From IMG/VR virus record IMGVR_UViG_3300017773_000093, positions 1 through 28,447 of that record: a stretch of DNA of 28,447 nucleotides. One strand, 5' to 3'. The position numbers and the translations under genes are program-made. This document shows positions 1-7,536 of this stretch, one piece after another. The first letter of the stretch is position 1. Every line of letters starts with the position of its first letter. Origin of the DNA: a virus. The notes under the pieces are model-generated. The model was not told the DNA's origin. It saw nothing but the letters and a program-made list of their open reading frames with translations, and made no database searches.

Positions 1-26
1 ATATATAAACAATAAAGGAATAGAGG
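1..26 (+). promoter_or_regulatory. Archaeal TATA promoter, copy 1 (clamp-loader unit)
   Basis: The window opens with ATATATAAACAATAAAGGAA, a 20-base core that recurs exactly at 6494-6513 and 11459-11478. TATATAAA (2-9) fits an archaeal TATA box; any BRE lies left of the window. A GAGG follows at 23-26 and the ATG at 37, 36 bases after the core begins. With the usual TATA-to-start-site distance, transcription would begin only a few bases before this ATG. Confidence 0.8.
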
Positions 27-36
27 TTTGAGAACA

Positions 37-975
37 ATGGTAAACTGGAATGAGCAAATACGACCCACCTCTTGGGGTGAGATTGCAGGGAACGAGCAGT
101 TCGTTGCAGACTTCAAGGGTTGGGCTGAAACGGGGTTATACCCCTCGGCCCTCTTACTTGTCGGCCCATCCGGTACAGGCAAGACAAGTGCGGCCAATGC
201 TATTGCACATACCATGCTCGGACAGTGGAACAATGAGATGAATGTTCTATGGATGAATGCAAGCGACGATAGGGGCATTGACTTCATCCGTAAGGAGATT
301 AAACACTTCGCCCGCCTTAGCGGTGTAGGAGTGGGTAGAAAGATTGTTGTTTGCGATGAGGCTTGCGGGCTGACCCCTGCTTCACAGGATGCTCTACGGG
401 GTATCATGGAGAAGTACGCTGACCGAGTGCTGTTCGTTCTCACCGCTAATTATCCCGACAAGATTCGACCGGCTATCAAGAGCCGTTGTCAAATGTATGC
501 CTTCAAGCCGGTGACTCCTAAGCAGGGTGCGAAGCACCTCGCTCGCCTTGAGTCATGCGGCGCACCCTCCGAATGGAGTGAATACTATGAGCGAGTTGTC
601 GAAGTAAAGAACGGCGACCTTCGTTCAGCAGTGAACTACTTAGAGAGCCTACCCAAAACACCGGATGCTCTCGCCCACCTCGATGCAGTAGATGATGACG
701 ATGATTGGATGAACGACTTCATCGCTAATGATTGGCTCGTAATGCGAGAGAAACTTTTAGATTCCTTAAATACACTTGGTAGTAGATTTGCCATGATGAA
801 CCAATTCCACCGGACTGTCAAAGGACACTTCGATACTAAGCCCGATACGGTCTTTGCCATACTCTATGTATGGGGAGACATGATGGAGAAGGTACACGAG
901 TGGCCGGGTAACGACAACACCTATGTTGATGTGCTGGTGGCAAGAATGAAAAAACAAAATGAGATGATAATATGA
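37..975 (+). CDS. rfcS: Replication factor C small subunit (sliding-clamp loader ATPase)
   Basis: AAA+ ATPase that would load the PCNA-like clamp encoded at 3343 onto primed DNA. Visible motifs, in order, numbered from the ATG at 37: the RFC-type stretch RPTSWGEIAGNE (9-20); Walker A GPSGTGKT (43-50); NASDDRGIDFIR (74-85), close to the ASDERGID box of RFC; Walker B with DEAC (107-110) where most family members have DEAD; and sensor/arginine-finger region with TANYPDKI followed by SRC (149-151). At 312 residues it is about the normal length for an archaeal small subunit. An in-frame TTG at 28 would add three residues but sits one base after GAGG, so ATG 37, ten bases after it, is the better start. 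It is the first gene of its unit and overlaps the next by ATGA. No large RFC subunit is seen here. Family call is secure; use by a virus is inferred from context. Confidence 0.93.
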   Translation: MVNWNEQIRPTSWGEIAGNEQFVADFKGWAETGLYPSALLLVGPSGTGKTSAANAIAHTMLGQWNNEMNVLWMNASDDRGIDFIRKEIKHFARLSGVGVGRKIVVCDEACGLTPASQDALRGIMEKYADRVLFVLTANYPDKIRPAIKSRCQMYAFKPVTPKQGAKHLARLESCGAPSEWSEYYERVVEVKNGDLRSAVNYLESLPKTPDALAHLDAVDDDDDWMNDFIANDWLVMREKLLDSLNTLGSRFAMMNQFHRTVKGHFDTKPDTVFAILYVWGDMMEKVHEWPGNDNTYVDVLVARMKKQNEMII

Positions 976-2258
976 GTTGGACAGAAGAAGACGAATACAC
1001 GGAAACAAGCGAAGTAGCGAATACTGCCGCACTCCCTACAGGAGTGACACAGCGTATCATTGCTTACGCAGAACGCACGAACAAGAAGGTTGATGAGGTT
1101 AAACAAGATTACCTTAACTACATCAAAGAAGAGTGGGGTTGCGAAAACCACACCGAAGAAGATGATGACCTGTTGGTAGATTGGGCTGAACAAGCCTTCG
1201 TACAGACACGAAAGAAGACTGGCAGTAGCAATACAAACACATGGGTAGGTTCCTTCGTTGGTGTAGCAGACCGAAAGAAAGACAGATTGCAGAACATCGT
1301 TAAGTCGAATGTAGCACTCTTTGAGAAAGACCCTGCCGAGGCTATCGGTAGTGGCCGCATTGGTGTCTTTGAGAAAGACGGCGATGTGTGGGCTATCCGT
1401 AACAAGGATGGACTCACCCCACTTACAAACCCTTCAAGCGAAGACCCACCATTCGGTATCAAGTCCGGTGATGATTGGGTATGTCTCCTTACTCGTAAGG
1501 GGCTACCATCCTCTCCTGTTCGCATGGGTCGCTACGCTTACTTCCTCGGTGGAGAAGAAGGTGCATTCGTCAACAATGCTCACATTGGGCTTTGGAAAGT
1601 TGACTTGACAAACGAGAACGCTGACATGAATCTTGACATTGGGCGACCGTGTAAGATTTCAGTCGTTCCGCCTCGTGAAACTACCAACGAATACTTCAAG
1701 ACAGTTCTCGGAACATACGATGACTTCACACCTAATTACACAGACGAGTTCGTACCGGAAAGTATGCGCCCGCTTCTTCAACCGAAGAACTACTGGTTAA
1801 GCGAAGACCACTCTTTGTTTGTTCCTATAGACCACTTAGAAGAGGCTTATGAGAACAAGAAAGAGCGCACCGAGATTGGTGGCCGACAAGTTACATACGG
1901 CCCTCTCGTCATTACAAAGGGAACAATCAACAGCATGAACACTGAACCTCGTGACAGCGAGTATGACCCCGAAGGATTCAACTACAACATGACGCTTTCA
2001 AGCACCATTACTGGTGACATTGACTGTTGGATTGCTGGTGCTGTCGGCGTGATGTGTGACCCGTTCACGAGTGGTTGGGGCGAAGAAGCCTTTGACTACG
2101 CTGAAAAGTCCACTGTATTCGTCTTTGGCCGTGTCGGTATGAAAGACCGTGATGGACTCATCTCTCCTAAAATTAGCGTCATGGGTATCTATGGCGACCC
2201 ACGCCGTTGCCGAAAGCGAGCAACTGGTGGCGATACAGGAGTAAATCAATTTGAATGA
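972..2258 (+). CDS. Unrecognised protein, possible OB-fold (RPA-like) ssDNA-binding protein
   Basis: 428 residues. The start overlaps the clamp-loader stop by ATGA, with a GAGATGAT-like ribosome site before it. The N-terminal 80 residues are acidic and helical-looking (for example EDDDLLVDWAEQAF). The rest looks beta-rich with alternating hydrophobic strands and glycine turns (TWVGSFVGVADRKKDR, GRIGVFEKDGDVWAIRN). The C-terminal part has STVFVFGRVGMKDRDG and ISVMGIYG, which resemble strands of RPA-type OB folds. No catalytic motif or zinc cluster is seen. A replisome needs an ssDNA-binding protein, none other is visible here, and this gene lies between the clamp loader and a RecA-like ATPase. 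That makes RPA-like a reasonable guess, but I do not recognise the family with certainty. It could equally be a virus-specific replication accessory factor. Confidence 0.4.
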   Translation: MSWTEEDEYTETSEVANTAALPTGVTQRIIAYAERTNKKVDEVKQDYLNYIKEEWGCENHTEEDDDLLVDWAEQAFVQTRKKTGSSNTNTWVGSFVGVADRKKDRLQNIVKSNVALFEKDPAEAIGSGRIGVFEKDGDVWAIRNKDGLTPLTNPSSEDPPFGIKSGDDWVCLLTRKGLPSSPVRMGRYAYFLGGEEGAFVNNAHIGLWKVDLTNENADMNLDIGRPCKISVVPPRETTNEYFKTVLGTYDDFTPNYTDEFVPESMRPLLQPKNYWLSEDHSLFVPIDHLEEAYENKKERTEIGGRQVTYGPLVITKGTINSMNTEPRDSEYDPEGFNYNMTLSSTITGDIDCWIAGAVGVMCDPFTSGWGEEAFDYAEKSTVFVFGRVGMKDRDGLISPKISVMGIYGDPRRCRKRATGGDTGVNQFE

Positions 2259-2269
2259 GGTGATTATTT

Positions 2270-3226
2270 ATGGCGGGATTTGGACAAACAGTAGAAGCAC
2301 AGAAGAAACTTAAGGATGAAGTAAGTGAGCCGGTAGAGGTTAAGAAGCCTCTTTCCGGCGACCCCTTCGCTGAAATGCGAGCCGAAGACAAGGCTCGTAC
2401 ATACATGATGAAGACGCATCAGTTCATTGGTATCATGGGGCATGACGGCACATGTAAGTCGGCTATCGTTCTCGATGCCTTTGAGAAAGACGAATCGAAA
2501 CCCGAAGACTCAACACTTCATGTGGTTGACTTTGACGGTGGTGGCGGTATGCTCAACTCGGCTATTTACAAGAACGAAAACATTCGCTCATGGAATCCGT
2601 GGGTGATGGGTCATGACCGTACAGCACACGATTACCCCGAAACACACGACCGCATCATGAAAATCATGCGGTTCCTCATCAGTGAAGCCGAAGCCGGTAA
2701 GCCGGTGTGGGGTTGCTTGTTGAGTGGTATTGACTCATGGCTTGAGATATGCAACCATAACATGCGTATCGTTGACTTGGGTATGGCGAAAGACGCTATT
2801 CAATCAGCAGACTACAGTGGTAGTGGTATGGAGAAAATCAAGTCACAGACAGCGTGGGGTATGCGTAACGCTCGCTTTCACCAACTCACTCGATTGAGCC
2901 GTGACCTTGTTCGACTCGGTGTGCGTGTCTTTTGGGAAACTCACATGACAATCGCCAACTTCTCTTACAAGAGTGGGCCGGTTGATGAGTGGAAACCTGC
3001 GTGGGAAAAGAAAATGAACGGCTACTTACCAACCATTATTCACATGCAAGAATCACAGGAACATAACGATGAAAGTGAATTGGAAAAAACAATCTTTACA
3101 GCGTCATACACCAAGTGTAAGACTAATCCAAACCTCGTGAATCAGTCTCGGACTGTCTTCGTGACACGACCCGATGGTGATTACACATGGAATGGATTAC
3201 CGGACTTGTATGACGGTACACTATGA
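2270..3226 (+). CDS. RecA/RadA-superfamily P-loop ATPase (Sak4-like)
   Basis: 318-residue single-domain ATPase, probably a recombinase or annealing mediator acting on viral ssDNA. The P-loop is GHDGTCKS at residues 57-64, followed by a hydrophobic helix; the strand LHVVDFDGGG (83-92) follows, then a Walker-B-like GCLLSGIDSW (148-157). The region TRLSRDLVRLGVRVFWETHM looks like the strand-helix set after Walker B in RecA folds. Size and order fit phage Sak4/AAA_24-type proteins better than full RadA, which has an N-terminal HhH domain missing here. The residue before the P-loop lysine is Cys (codon TGT) where Gly is nearly universal. The ribosome site GAGGTGATT at 2257-2265 overlaps the preceding stop and sits well before ATG 2270. 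Confident of the P-loop ATPase fold; recombinase role is inferred. Confidence 0.7.
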   Translation: MAGFGQTVEAQKKLKDEVSEPVEVKKPLSGDPFAEMRAEDKARTYMMKTHQFIGIMGHDGTCKSAIVLDAFEKDESKPEDSTLHVVDFDGGGGMLNSAIYKNENIRSWNPWVMGHDRTAHDYPETHDRIMKIMRFLISEAEAGKPVWGCLLSGIDSWLEICNHNMRIVDLGMAKDAIQSADYSGSGMEKIKSQTAWGMRNARFHQLTRLSRDLVRLGVRVFWETHMTIANFSYKSGPVDEWKPAWEKKMNGYLPTIIHMQESQEHNDESELEKTIFTASYTKCKTNPNLVNQSRTVFVTRPDGDYTWNGLPDLYDGTL

Positions 3227-3342
3227 TACTCCCAGTGAGGTAGGTTTGAAGGTAATAAGGGTGAAGTTTCGGTTTTCATGTCGTCAAGGGGGTTGCTGGC
3301 GTTTTCCTCCTACTCTTCCCTGCCACACTATGAGGTGATATT
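3227..3342 (+). other. 116-base gap upstream of the clamp gene
   Basis: The longest apparent noncoding stretch in the otherwise gapless plus-strand region. It holds a pyrimidine-rich run (about 3300-3322) and ends in a strong ribosome site GAGGTGAT (3332-3339) for ATG 3343. A 22-codon reading frame (ATG 3278 to TGA 3344-3346) would overlap the next gene by ATGA, but it has no ribosome site of its own. I see no copy of the TATA block used elsewhere and no clear hairpin. Confidence 0.5.
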
Positions 3343-4095
3343 ATGACTAAAGTTACAGTGAACAAAAGCGAGTTTGTCTCGTTCCTTACATCGTTTACGA
3401 AAGGTGTACCCGACCTACGGTTGGAGTGCGCTGGCTCTCGCATCACGGTTGAGGTTGCTTATGCATCCTTTTACCTGCGAAAGTATTTCTTGGCGGGTGA
3501 GGTAATTGAAGAAGGCGCACTCCATATCGCTGACCTTGAGAAAGCACTCAAGTTCATGAAGGCGACAAATGAGGACACTGTAACTCTACGACAGGTGGAC
3601 ACCCATAAACCAATTCACATTGAAGCGGCTGGTAACAAGTTGCAACTACCGAGTACGAATGATATTGAATCAGCGAGCAAGGCTGTTGTAATTCGTTCAC
3701 TGTTAAAGAAGTGTCAAGAAGGTGGGTGGGCTAAGTTTGGCGATGCCAACCTATCCACTCACTCATCACTGATGACAAAGGATTTGATTTCGTTTGCCAA
3801 TATGCGTGGCATACTGGCGAAGGACACGGACTTCAAGTTGCGTATTCACTGCGGCGAAGAAGAGATAGGTATTGTAGCAGGTAAGGCGGCGAGTGGTCGT
3901 TTATTCACTACCATCCCCGCTACTGACACTGACGGCCCTGCTACTACTGTTGACTCGATGTTCTCCGATGCTCTACCTACTTGCCTCAACTATCTCGATG
4001 ATGGTGAGGCTCGTATGCACATGGGTAGAAATACAATAGTGATATTTGAACAAGTCACTACACTACTTATGGTCGTTGATGTGGGTGATGACTGA
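3343..4095 (+). CDS. pcn: PCNA-like DNA sliding clamp
   Basis: 250 residues, the size of one archaeal PCNA subunit, in the expected place between clamp-loader genes and the polymerase. The protein would form a trimeric ring that tethers the polymerase and other enzymes to DNA. The N-terminus alternates beta strands and an amphipathic helix (NKSEFVSFLTSFTKG), then strands such as SRITVEVAYASFYLRKYF. An acidic linker region follows in the middle (VTLRQVDTHKPIHIEAAGNK). The C-terminus has strands ARMHMGRNTIVIFEQ and TTLLMVVDVGDD, resembling the last strands of PCNA, which often carry a hydrophobic tail. Overall identity to known PCNA is low by eye, so the call rests on length, strand pattern and context. 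GAGGTGAT precedes the ATG. The stop overlaps the polymerase start as TGATG, suggesting coupled translation. Confidence 0.62.
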   Translation: MTKVTVNKSEFVSFLTSFTKGVPDLRLECAGSRITVEVAYASFYLRKYFLAGEVIEEGALHIADLEKALKFMKATNEDTVTLRQVDTHKPIHIEAAGNKLQLPSTNDIESASKAVVIRSLLKKCQEGGWAKFGDANLSTHSSLMTKDLISFANMRGILAKDTDFKLRIHCGEEEIGIVAGKAASGRLFTTIPATDTDGPATTVDSMFSDALPTCLNYLDDGEARMHMGRNTIVIFEQVTTLLMVVDVGDD

Positions 4096-6488
4096 TGATT
4101 ATTGATTGGTTCACTGATGACCCGTATGACCCACCTACCATCTACGAGCGTACTCGTGGGGCTGATGGGGTATTGCACGAGCGATACATCATGAAGGGCG
4201 ACGATGATTATGTTGAGCCTTTCTTTTGGGTAGCCGAAGATGCACCTCGATATGTGATGAATCGTATTAGGGGCCACAGGGGAGTTGTTCATCCGAACAT
4301 CAAGGCAACCGGACTCGACGGTAAAACAATAGTGAAAGTAACTGTACAGCACCCCAATACTCTATGGGAACTCAAAGAGAAGTGCGGTGTATGGACTTAC
4401 GAGGCTGACCTTAATTACCTCGACCAAATACTACTCACCAATTACCCCGATAAGTTGCCGGAGTTTAAGCCTCGCATATGGTATTTTGACCTTGAGTGGA
4501 ACACTGAAAATCAAGCCACTACTGTGATGGCGGTGTCCGATACATTCAGCGACCACCCCGTTGTCTTCGCATGGAGTGAAGAGTCTATTCGTGATACCAT
4601 ACGCAAGACCGAGTGGATAGACCGCTACGAAGGGTATGAACTACGCACCTATCCTAATGAACATGAGATGCACGATGGTTTCTTGACTTACCTTGAAGAG
4701 TGCAACCCCGACATGTTGGTGGCTCATGCTATTGCTTGGGCTGATTTACCTCACCTGTATCAACAACTGGGTGTAGAGCGTGAGCGTTTGTCTCCTGTGC
4801 GTAGAGTGATTGCACCGAACAAAAAGACTGGTGCATACCGCACCACTGCTCAACCTATCAAGGGGCGACTGATATTCGATACTGCGGCGCAGTGGACTGA
4901 TGGGAGTGGCTTTGAAGGTATATGGCAGAAGTCCGGCAAAGGTCAAGCACAGTCTCGCAAGTTGGATTGGTTCGCTACTGAACTTGGTTTCAGTGGTAAA
5001 TTAACAAACGACATAGAAGGTATGACTGTCTTCAATGGATGGGCTGATTACTATGACGATTTCGTTGACTATTGTTTGGTTGACACTACGCTACTGCGTG
5101 ACTGTGACGAGAAGTTGAATTGTATATCCTATCACATAGCCATGCAACAACTGGCCGGTGTCTCATTCGGTAGCACACATAAGGTCACTCGATACTTCCG
5201 AGGGTTGATTGGTCGGCGCACTGACCTCAAAGCACCCTCTTCTTACATTCAAGAACGCCCCGAACTACAGGCGGCGTGGGTCATGCCTCCGGTAGCAGGG
5301 CGACATGAAAATGTAGCACTGGTAGATTTCGCATCACTCTATCCAAATATCATTCTCTCCGCCAACCTATGTTGGACTACAATGGCAGACGGGCCGGGTG
5401 AGAATATTCTCACACTGAAAGTTCCTCCTAAGTATGATGACAAAGGTAACATGATACCACTTACAGGTGGCACATTCCACTGGCATCAAGACAAAGAAGG
5501 CATACTACCTTCTGTTGTCAAACAGATGCTCGCTCTCCGTAAGGAGTACAAACGCCTCATGCGTGAGACTGATGACGCTGATACACGCCTCGGTTACAAC
5601 ATGTTACAGATGGCCGTCAAGGTTGCTGTCAATGCAATTTATGGTATGACGGGAACCAAGAAGATTGCCGGTCAATGGAGTAGTTACCCAATTGCACAGT
5701 GTATCACTTACCTCGGTAGAGAATCCATCAGTATGCTCGTAAAAAAGAGTGAAGAGATGGGCTATCGTGGGCTTGCGGGTCACACTGATTCATGTTACAT
5801 CCAAGTTCCATTCGATGAAGCCGAAGAAGTTGCAGGTGAATTAACTCGTATCGCTCAAGAAGAAATGGATTTGAAGTATCTCGATGTAGAACTTGAAGCC
5901 TTTTTCCCTTACTGGTTCACTGCCGGTATCAAGAATAGAAACTTCGGTATCAAGTCATACCCTCCCGAAGACAAGGGTGAGATGAAGGTGACAGGCTTTG
6001 CTATGAAGGCGGCTAATGCACCACCGTTGAGTAAGCGTGTACAGCGTGAGGCTTTCACACTCATATGCAATGGTGCTGATGAAGGTGATTTGTTTGACAA
6101 CATACGCCCAATGGTGAAGGCTGTCTATGGTGGGGGCGCATTGGATGATGTATCAGCATACGGACGCATTCAAAAGCACTTAGATGACTACAATCCATCA
6201 CACACACCCAACACAGCGAAGGCGGCGCAATACTCAAACAAATACAATAACACTGATTTTAATAAAGGTGACAGCGTTAAATGGGTATTCATCAATGGTG
6301 TACCGGAGGGGCAACCTCAAACCAATGTGATAGCATATGATGAGATAAGTGAACTGGATGAATATGATATAGACTGGACTACATGCGTTGACAAATGGAT
6401 AGCAAAGAAACTCAAGGTCGTGTATGAAACACTCGACTGGGATTTACAACGACTTACTGCGAAGAGGGTGTTGAAACAATACTGGTGA
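4095..6488 (+). CDS. polB: Family B DNA polymerase with 3'-5' exonuclease domain
   Basis: The viral replicative polymerase, 797 residues, close to archaeal PolB length. The exonuclease domain has Exo I YFDLEWNTE (D132, E134), an Exo II region HAIAWADLPHL near 208-219 and Exo III YCLVD near 325-330. The polymerase domain has motif A DFASLYP (about 410-416), motif B KVAVNAIYG (about 509-517) and motif C GHTDS (about 562-566) where the family usually has YGDTDS. IKNRNFG later matches the KKRY region. Exo II is unusual: the Asp is kept but the usual NxxxF before it is replaced by AIAWA. All three exonuclease carboxylate sites still appear present, so proofreading is probably retained. The start overlaps the clamp stop by one base. 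This is the last gene of unit 1, and the next promoter begins immediately after its stop. Confidence 0.96.
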   Translation: MIIDWFTDDPYDPPTIYERTRGADGVLHERYIMKGDDDYVEPFFWVAEDAPRYVMNRIRGHRGVVHPNIKATGLDGKTIVKVTVQHPNTLWELKEKCGVWTYEADLNYLDQILLTNYPDKLPEFKPRIWYFDLEWNTENQATTVMAVSDTFSDHPVVFAWSEESIRDTIRKTEWIDRYEGYELRTYPNEHEMHDGFLTYLEECNPDMLVAHAIAWADLPHLYQQLGVERERLSPVRRVIAPNKKTGAYRTTAQPIKGRLIFDTAAQWTDGSGFEGIWQKSGKGQAQSRKLDWFATELGFSGKLTNDIEGMTVFNGWADYYDDFVDYCLVDTTLLRDCDEKLNCISYHIAMQQLAGVSFGSTHKVTRYFRGLIGRRTDLKAPSSYIQERPELQAAWVMPPVAGRHENVALVDFASLYPNIILSANLCWTTMADGPGENILTLKVPPKYDDKGNMIPLTGGTFHWHQDKEGILPSVVKQMLALRKEYKRLMRETDDADTRLGYNMLQMAVKVAVNAIYGMTGTKKIAGQWSSYPIAQCITYLGRESISMLVKKSEEMGYRGLAGHTDSCYIQVPFDEAEEVAGELTRIAQEEMDLKYLDVELEAFFPYWFTAGIKNRNFGIKSYPPEDKGEMKVTGFAMKAANAPPLSKRVQREAFTLICNGADEGDLFDNIRPMVKAVYGGGALDDVSAYGRIQKHLDDYNPSHTPNTAKAAQYSNKYNNTDFNKGDSVKWVFINGVPEGQPQTNVIAYDEISELDEYDIDWTTCVDKWIAKKLKVVYETLDWDLQRLTAKRVLKQYW

Positions 6489-6520
6489 GAATCATATATA
6501 AACAATAAAGGAATAGAGGA
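6487..6520 (+). promoter_or_regulatory. Archaeal BRE/TATA promoter, copy 2 (unit 2)
   Basis: The purine-rich GAGAATC acts as a likely BRE and is followed by TATATAAA (6495-6502) within the 20-base core 6494-6513. GAGG follows at 6516-6519 and the ATG at 6529, 35 bases after the core starts. It lies directly after the polymerase stop. The block matches copy 3 in BRE, core and the downstream GAGGATTGA. Confidence 0.85.
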
Positions 6521-6528
6521 TTGATATT

Positions 6529-6906
6529 ATGGGAATACAAAAAGAATGTGTAATGTGTGGTGTCAGTTTTACCACTCGGTCGAATAAATCAACAGGTATC
6601 AACCGATGTGATGCATGTCACAGCAACTACAAACAAAACGATATGATGGCTAAATACACTAAGAACTTAGAAAGTCAACTCGTTTCATTAGAAGACAGGG
6701 TTATGCGTTTAGAAACCATGCTTGACACTACAATAGAGATAATGGTAAAAGCCGAGGTTATGAACCAATTAAATCACGCACCTGTTCTTTTGGATGCAGT
6801 TGAAAGACTTAAAATTGACACTGAAAAGAAGTTGATGGCTCTTAACACGAGGGTTGTAAGTATGACTGATGGACACTTGTTTAACAAAAAGAAGGTGAAG
6901 AAATGA
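6529..6906 (+). CDS. Zinc-ribbon plus coiled-coil protein, function unknown
   Basis: 125 residues. The N-terminus has two CxxC pairs, CVMC (residues 7-10) and CDAC (29-32), about 18 residues apart, which fits a four-cysteine zinc ribbon. The rest is helical and heptad-like (YTKNLESQLVSLEDRVMRLE) and probably a coiled coil that drives oligomerisation; the tail is lysine-rich (NKKKVKK). It is the first gene behind promoter copy 2 and overlaps the next gene by ATGA. The base composition is visibly richer in A/T than the polymerase gene before it. A DNA-binding or transcription-related role is possible, but I do not recognise the family. Confidence 0.8.
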   Translation: MGIQKECVMCGVSFTTRSNKSTGINRCDACHSNYKQNDMMAKYTKNLESQLVSLEDRVMRLETMLDTTIEIMVKAEVMNQLNHAPVLLDAVERLKIDTEKKLMALNTRVVSMTDGHLFNKKKVKK

Positions 6907-7247
6907 CTATAAATGCAAAAGCGAAAAAAATGTGCTACTCTTGCGAAAAACAAGTTGATGTATATTTAGACCCCGCACTTTTTAGACGCAACACACATTG
7001 CTTTGAGTGTGCTGTTGCGAATATGACATGGGCGGAATCTCGTGAGTATTACTTTAATAAAATGGGTAAAATAAAATTGATTTCATATTATCTCAACGCA
7101 AAGAAAATTGCCGAAGAAGCCGCATGGATTAGATTTTGCGAAAGTAAAGGACATAAAATGTTACCCGATAATGTTGAGCGTACTGCTGAACAACTCGATG
7201 AAAATTGGTTTCCCGAATTACATGAAGTTGCAGGGGTGGGTGAATGA
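6903..7247 (+). CDS. Small zinc-finger-like protein, function unknown
   Basis: 114 residues, overlapping its neighbours at both ends by ATGA, so it is almost certainly translated with them. CYSC (residues 11-14) and CFEC (about 35-38) make a four-cysteine site with spacing similar to the preceding protein, suggesting related zinc knuckles. The remainder is helical with basic and aromatic residues (REYYFNKMGKIKLISYYLNAKKIAEEAAW) and an acidic tail. No enzyme motif is seen. The composition is A/T-rich like its upstream neighbour. The pair may be a diverged duplication, but outside the cysteines I see little identity. Confidence 0.75.
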   Translation: MTINAKAKKMCYSCEKQVDVYLDPALFRRNTHCFECAVANMTWAESREYYFNKMGKIKLISYYLNAKKIAEEAAWIRFCESKGHKMLPDNVERTAEQLDENWFPELHEVAGVGE

Positions 7248-7354
7248 AGTGCGTGAAACCATTGAAACACAGGCCGGAGTTTGAAGGTAAACATCACTGT
7301 AAACTATGCGAAGCCGAGAGAATCATATTTGAAATAACAGGTGAAGAAGAATGA
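7244..7354 (+). CDS. 36-residue microprotein with cysteine pair
   Basis: A short frame that is easily missed. ATG 7244 overlaps the stop of the gene before (ATGA) and its own stop TGA 7352-7354 overlaps the next start (ATGA at 7351). The continuous chain of overlaps is the main argument that it is real. The product begins MKCVKPLKHRPEFEG and carries CKLC at about residues 19-22, with HH just before it. One Cys at position 3, two His and CKLC could together bind one zinc. The acidic end is EITGEEE. Function unknown. Confidence 0.62.
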   Translation: MKCVKPLKHRPEFEGKHHCKLCEAERIIFEITGEEE

Positions 7355-7536
7355 GCAGAATAGAAGACGAAGTATGCAAGAAGATTGCACAGCGAGCAGA
7401 AGTAGGCAAGGGTAAATACGGAGTCACTATGGAAACCGCACCACTCTCTCGTCTTGAATGGCTCATCCATGCTCAAGAAGAAGCAATGGACTTGGCTGTA
7501 TATTTGCAGAAGTTAATTGAAATGGAGATGGTATGA
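7351..7536 (+). CDS. MazG-like / phage nucleotide-pyrophosphohydrolase-like small protein
   Basis: 61 residues. The pattern is a short helix with IAQRAEVGKGKYG, then LEWLIHAQEEAMDLAVYLQKLI. This strongly resembles small phage proteins related to MazG-type all-alpha NTP pyrophosphatases, where the EExxD-like acidic residues in the second helix (here EEAMD) bind metal. The family in phages is usually about 60-110 residues, so this is at the short end and may need to oligomerise to be active. It could trim the nucleotide pool during replication. It overlaps both neighbours by ATGA or ATGATG and so sits in the coupled chain. The MazG-like fold is likely; activity is not shown. Confidence 0.65.
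   Translation: MSRIEDEVCKKIAQRAEVGKGKYGVTMETAPLSRLEWLIHAQEEAMDLAVYLQKLIEMEMV

Noticed and set aside
28-36. TTG start for the clamp loader
   Set aside because: It lies one base after GAGG; the ATG at 37 has normal spacing and matches the spacing at the other two promoter copies. The same reasoning rejects TTG 11486 in favour of ATG 11495.
1118-1525. 135-codon minus-strand frame
   Set aside because: Lies wholly opposite the 972-2258 gene, low-complexity Ser/Thr-rich product and no ribosome site in context; an antisense shadow.
3278-3346. 22-codon frame before the clamp gene as a gene
   Set aside because: No ribosome site and no distinctive composition; kept only as part of the spacer description.
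3990-4352. 120-codon minus-strand frame across the clamp-polymerase junction
   Set aside because: Overlaps two well-supported genes and shows no recognisable motif.
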